Notes under the pieces: generated by a model | Seen by the model: the letters and a program-made list of their open reading frames with translations, nothing else | What the model was told of the DNA's origin: nothing | The model's database searches: none | Assembly (NCBI GenBank): GCA_020438665.1 | Contig: JAGQUE010000197.1 | Location: 1-7,337, forward strand | From: Nocardioidaceae bacterium | GTDB taxonomy: Bacteria > Actinomycetota > Actinomycetes > Propionibacteriales > Nocardioidaceae | DNA length: 7,337 nt | Direction: 5' to 3' | Shown here: one piece after another, positions 5,725 through 7,337 of the stretch | Position numbering within the stretch: the first letter of the stretch is position 1 | How the letters are laid out: every line of letters begins with the position of its first letter | Position numbers and translations under genes: made by a program

Positions 5725-6956
5725 TGGGCGCCTACGACGCCGACGCGCTCGGCTTTTTCGGCAACTTCGGCGGGCGGTTCATGCCCGAGGCCCTCGTGGC
5801 CGCGCTCGACGAGCTGACGGTCGCCTGGCAGGGGGCCATGGCCGACCCCGCCTTCGTGGCCGAGTTCGACGCCGTGCTGCGGGACTACGCCGCCGTACCG
5901 AGCCGCCTCTATGACGCCCAGCGCCTCTCGGAGGTGGCCGGGGTCCGCATCCTGCTCAAGCGGGAGGACCTCAACCACACCGGCGCCCACAAGATCCGCA
6001 ACGTGATGGGGCAGGCGCTGCTGACCAGGCGGATGGGCAAGTCGCGGGTCATCGCCGAGACCGGCGCCGGGCAGCACGGCGTCGCCAGCGCCACGGCCGC
6101 GGCCTACTTCGGTCTGGACTGCACCGTCTATATGGGCGCCGTGGACACCCGCCGCCAGGCTCTCAACGTCGCCCGGATGAACCTCCTCGGCGCCACGGTG
6201 GTCCCGGTCGAGTCGGGGTCGGCCACCCTCAAGGACGCGATCAACGAGGCACTGCGCGACTGGGTGGCCAGCGTCGACCACACGGCCTACCTCTTCGGGA
6301 CCGCCGCCGGACCCCACCCGTTCCCCAGCATGGTCCGCGACTTCACGCGCGGCATCGGTGACGAGGCGAGGGCCCAGTGCCTGGAGCTGACCGGCCGGCT
6401 CCCCGACGCCATCGCCGCCTGCGTCGGGGGAGGCTCCAACGCGATCGGGCTGTTCACCGCGTTCCTGGACGACCCCGAGGTGGCCATCTATGGCTTCGAG
6501 GCCGGTGGCGACGGGGTCGAGACCGGCCGCCACGCCGCCACCATCGTGGCGGGGGACAGCGGGGTGCTCCACGGCGCCCGGACCTATGTCCTCCAGGACG
6601 AGGACGGCCAGACCATCGAGTCCCACTCGATCTCGGCCGGGCTGGACTACCCCGGCGTCGGTCCGCAGCACGCTCACCTCGCCCAGACCGGCCGGGCGAC
6701 CTATCAGCCGGTCACCGACGCCGAGGCGATGGACGCGCTGGCGCTGCTCAGCCGCACCGAGGGGATCATCCCGGCCATCGAGTCGGCCCACGCGGTCGCC
6801 GGGGCGCTCCGGATCGCCAAGGAGCTCGCCGCGACCAAGGGCCCGGACACGACCATCCTGGTCAACCTGAGCGGGCGGGGCGACAAGGACATGGGGACGG
6901 CCATCGAGTGGTTCGGCCTCGGCCAGCCGCCGACCGACGCGGGGGAGGACCAGTGA
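5724..6956 (+). CDS. trpB: Tryptophan synthase beta chain
   Basis: TrpB is the PLP enzyme that joins indole with serine to make tryptophan; it works as an alpha2-beta2 complex with TrpA. The 410-residue product has the family's usual length and motifs: GGRFMPE (16-22), LNHTGAHK with the PLP lysine Lys90, the catalytic Glu112 in AETGAGQHG (111-119), the PLP-phosphate loop GGGSN (235-239), and LSGRGDKD with Ser383. A residue close to the PLP lysine is unusual: HKIRN where HKINN or HKTNQ is common (Arg92). The start is ATG 5724, chosen by ribosome-binding-site spacing; GTG 5721 would add one residue. It overlaps trpC by 1 nt and trpA by 4 nt (GTGA), indicating coupled translation and balanced subunit supply. 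It belongs to the standard TrpB1 type. Confidence 0.98.
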   Translation: MGAYDADALGFFGNFGGRFMPEALVAALDELTVAWQGAMADPAFVAEFDAVLRDYAAVPSRLYDAQRLSEVAGVRILLKREDLNHTGAHKIRNVMGQALLTRRMGKSRVIAETGAGQHGVASATAAAYFGLDCTVYMGAVDTRRQALNVARMNLLGATVVPVESGSATLKDAINEALRDWVASVDHTAYLFGTAAGPHPFPSMVRDFTRGIGDEARAQCLELTGRLPDAIAACVGGGSNAIGLFTAFLDDPEVAIYGFEAGGDGVETGRHAATIVAGDSGVLHGARTYVLQDEDGQTIESHSISAGLDYPGVGPQHAHLAQTGRATYQPVTDAEAMDALALLSRTEGIIPAIESAHAVAGALRIAKELAATKGPDTTILVNLSGRGDKDMGTAIEWFGLGQPPTDAGEDQ

Positions 6957-7337
6957 GCGTCAGCAGCGCCTTCGAGCGGGCCCGGGCAGAGGACCGCGCG
7001 GCCCTCGTGGGCTACCTGCCCGCCGGGTTCCCCGACGTGGCCGGCAGCATCGACGCCCTGCGCACGATGGTCGACGCCGGCTGCGACGTCATCGAGGTCG
7101 GGCTGCCCTACAGCGACCCGGTCATGGACGGGCCGACGATCCAGGCGGCGGCCCAACAGGCTCTTGACGGCGGCGTCCGCACCGCCGATGTGCTTCGCAC
7201 CGTCGAGGCCGTGGCCGCGACGGGGACACCGACCGTCGTCATGACCTATTGGAACCCCGTCGAGCGCTACGGCGTCGAGCGGTTCGCCACCGATCTGGCC
7301 AACGCCGGCGGCGCCGGGTTGATCACCCCCGACCTGA
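6953..7337 (+). CDS. trpA: Tryptophan synthase alpha chain (5' part only)
   Basis: TrpA cleaves indole-3-glycerol phosphate to indole and glyceraldehyde-3-phosphate and channels indole to TrpB. The 128 complete codons present, roughly half the family length of about 260-270, show YLPAGFPD (21-28) and [18 protein letters not shown]. These include the catalytic Glu48 and Asp59, equivalent to Glu49 and Asp60 of the E. coli enzyme. Then come [11 protein letters not shown] and the start of the next barrel strand (GLITPDL), where the window ends. The GTG at 6953 overlaps the trpB stop by 4 nt, with GGGGGAGG (6941-6948) 4 nt upstream. No defect is visible in the part seen. In mycobacteria lgt follows trpA; this cannot be checked here. 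Confidence 0.96.
   Translation, partial: MSVSSAFERARAEDRAALVGYLPAGFPDVAGSIDALRTMVDAGCDVIEVGLPYSDPVMDGPTIQAAAQQALDGGVRTADVLRTVEAVAATGTPTVVMTYWNPVERYGVERFATDLANAGGAGLITPDL

Noticed and set aside
5370..6791. Reverse-strand open frame of 473 codons opposite trpB and the end of trpC
   Set aside because: Shadow of well-conserved enzymes; low-complexity sequence with no domain.
1..7337. Mobile elements, CRISPR, tRNA or rRNA
   Set aside because: No transposase or integrase motifs, no spaced direct repeats and no tRNA-like cloverleaf noticed; genes fill nearly all the window.

Overview
This window is high-GC DNA from an actinomycete. Third codon positions are mostly G or C, GTG starts are common, and genes are packed with 1-8 nt overlaps. 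Gene content (hisI, the Trp-operon-associated membrane protein, an HGxxPAAW protein, DUF2752, DUF4190, trpCBA) fits Actinomycetota. Nocardioidaceae or a relative is my best guess from recalled protein similarity; the family-level placement is inference.

Layout: (1) 1-2216, two overlapping genes for the halves of an ABC exporter of the fused membrane-domain/ATPase type; the first is cut by the window start. (2) 2224-3860, a forward run of hisI (histidine pathway), the Trp-associated membrane protein, a 66-residue HGxxPAAW membrane protein and a DUF2752 membrane protein. (3) 3891-4806, two related proline-rich DUF4190 membrane proteins on the reverse strand, convergent with the preceding run. 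(4) 4807-4917, a 111 bp divergent control region. (5) 4918-7337, forward trpC-trpB-trpA, tightly overlapping, with trpA cut by the window end.

How they work together: trpC, trpB and trpA supply the last steps of tryptophan synthesis (indole-glycerol-phosphate synthase, then the two tryptophan synthase subunits). HisI acts in histidine synthesis. Four to five small membrane proteins of unknown function sit between these two pathways. The exporter pair appears to be an asymmetric heterodimer with one catalytic and one degenerate ATP site.

Most notable points: the ATP-site asymmetry is readable from the sequence. trpE, which lies between hisI and the Trp-associated membrane protein region in related genomes, is absent, and those genes overlap by 8 nt. 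hisI appears to have a leaderless promoter whose -10 box contains the stop codon of the preceding gene. About half of tyrosine codons are TAT in a genome that otherwise strongly prefers C-ending codons. I found no mobile element, CRISPR array, tRNA or rRNA. No clearly new system is proven; the best candidate for one is the set of uncharacterised membrane proteins between hisI and trpC.
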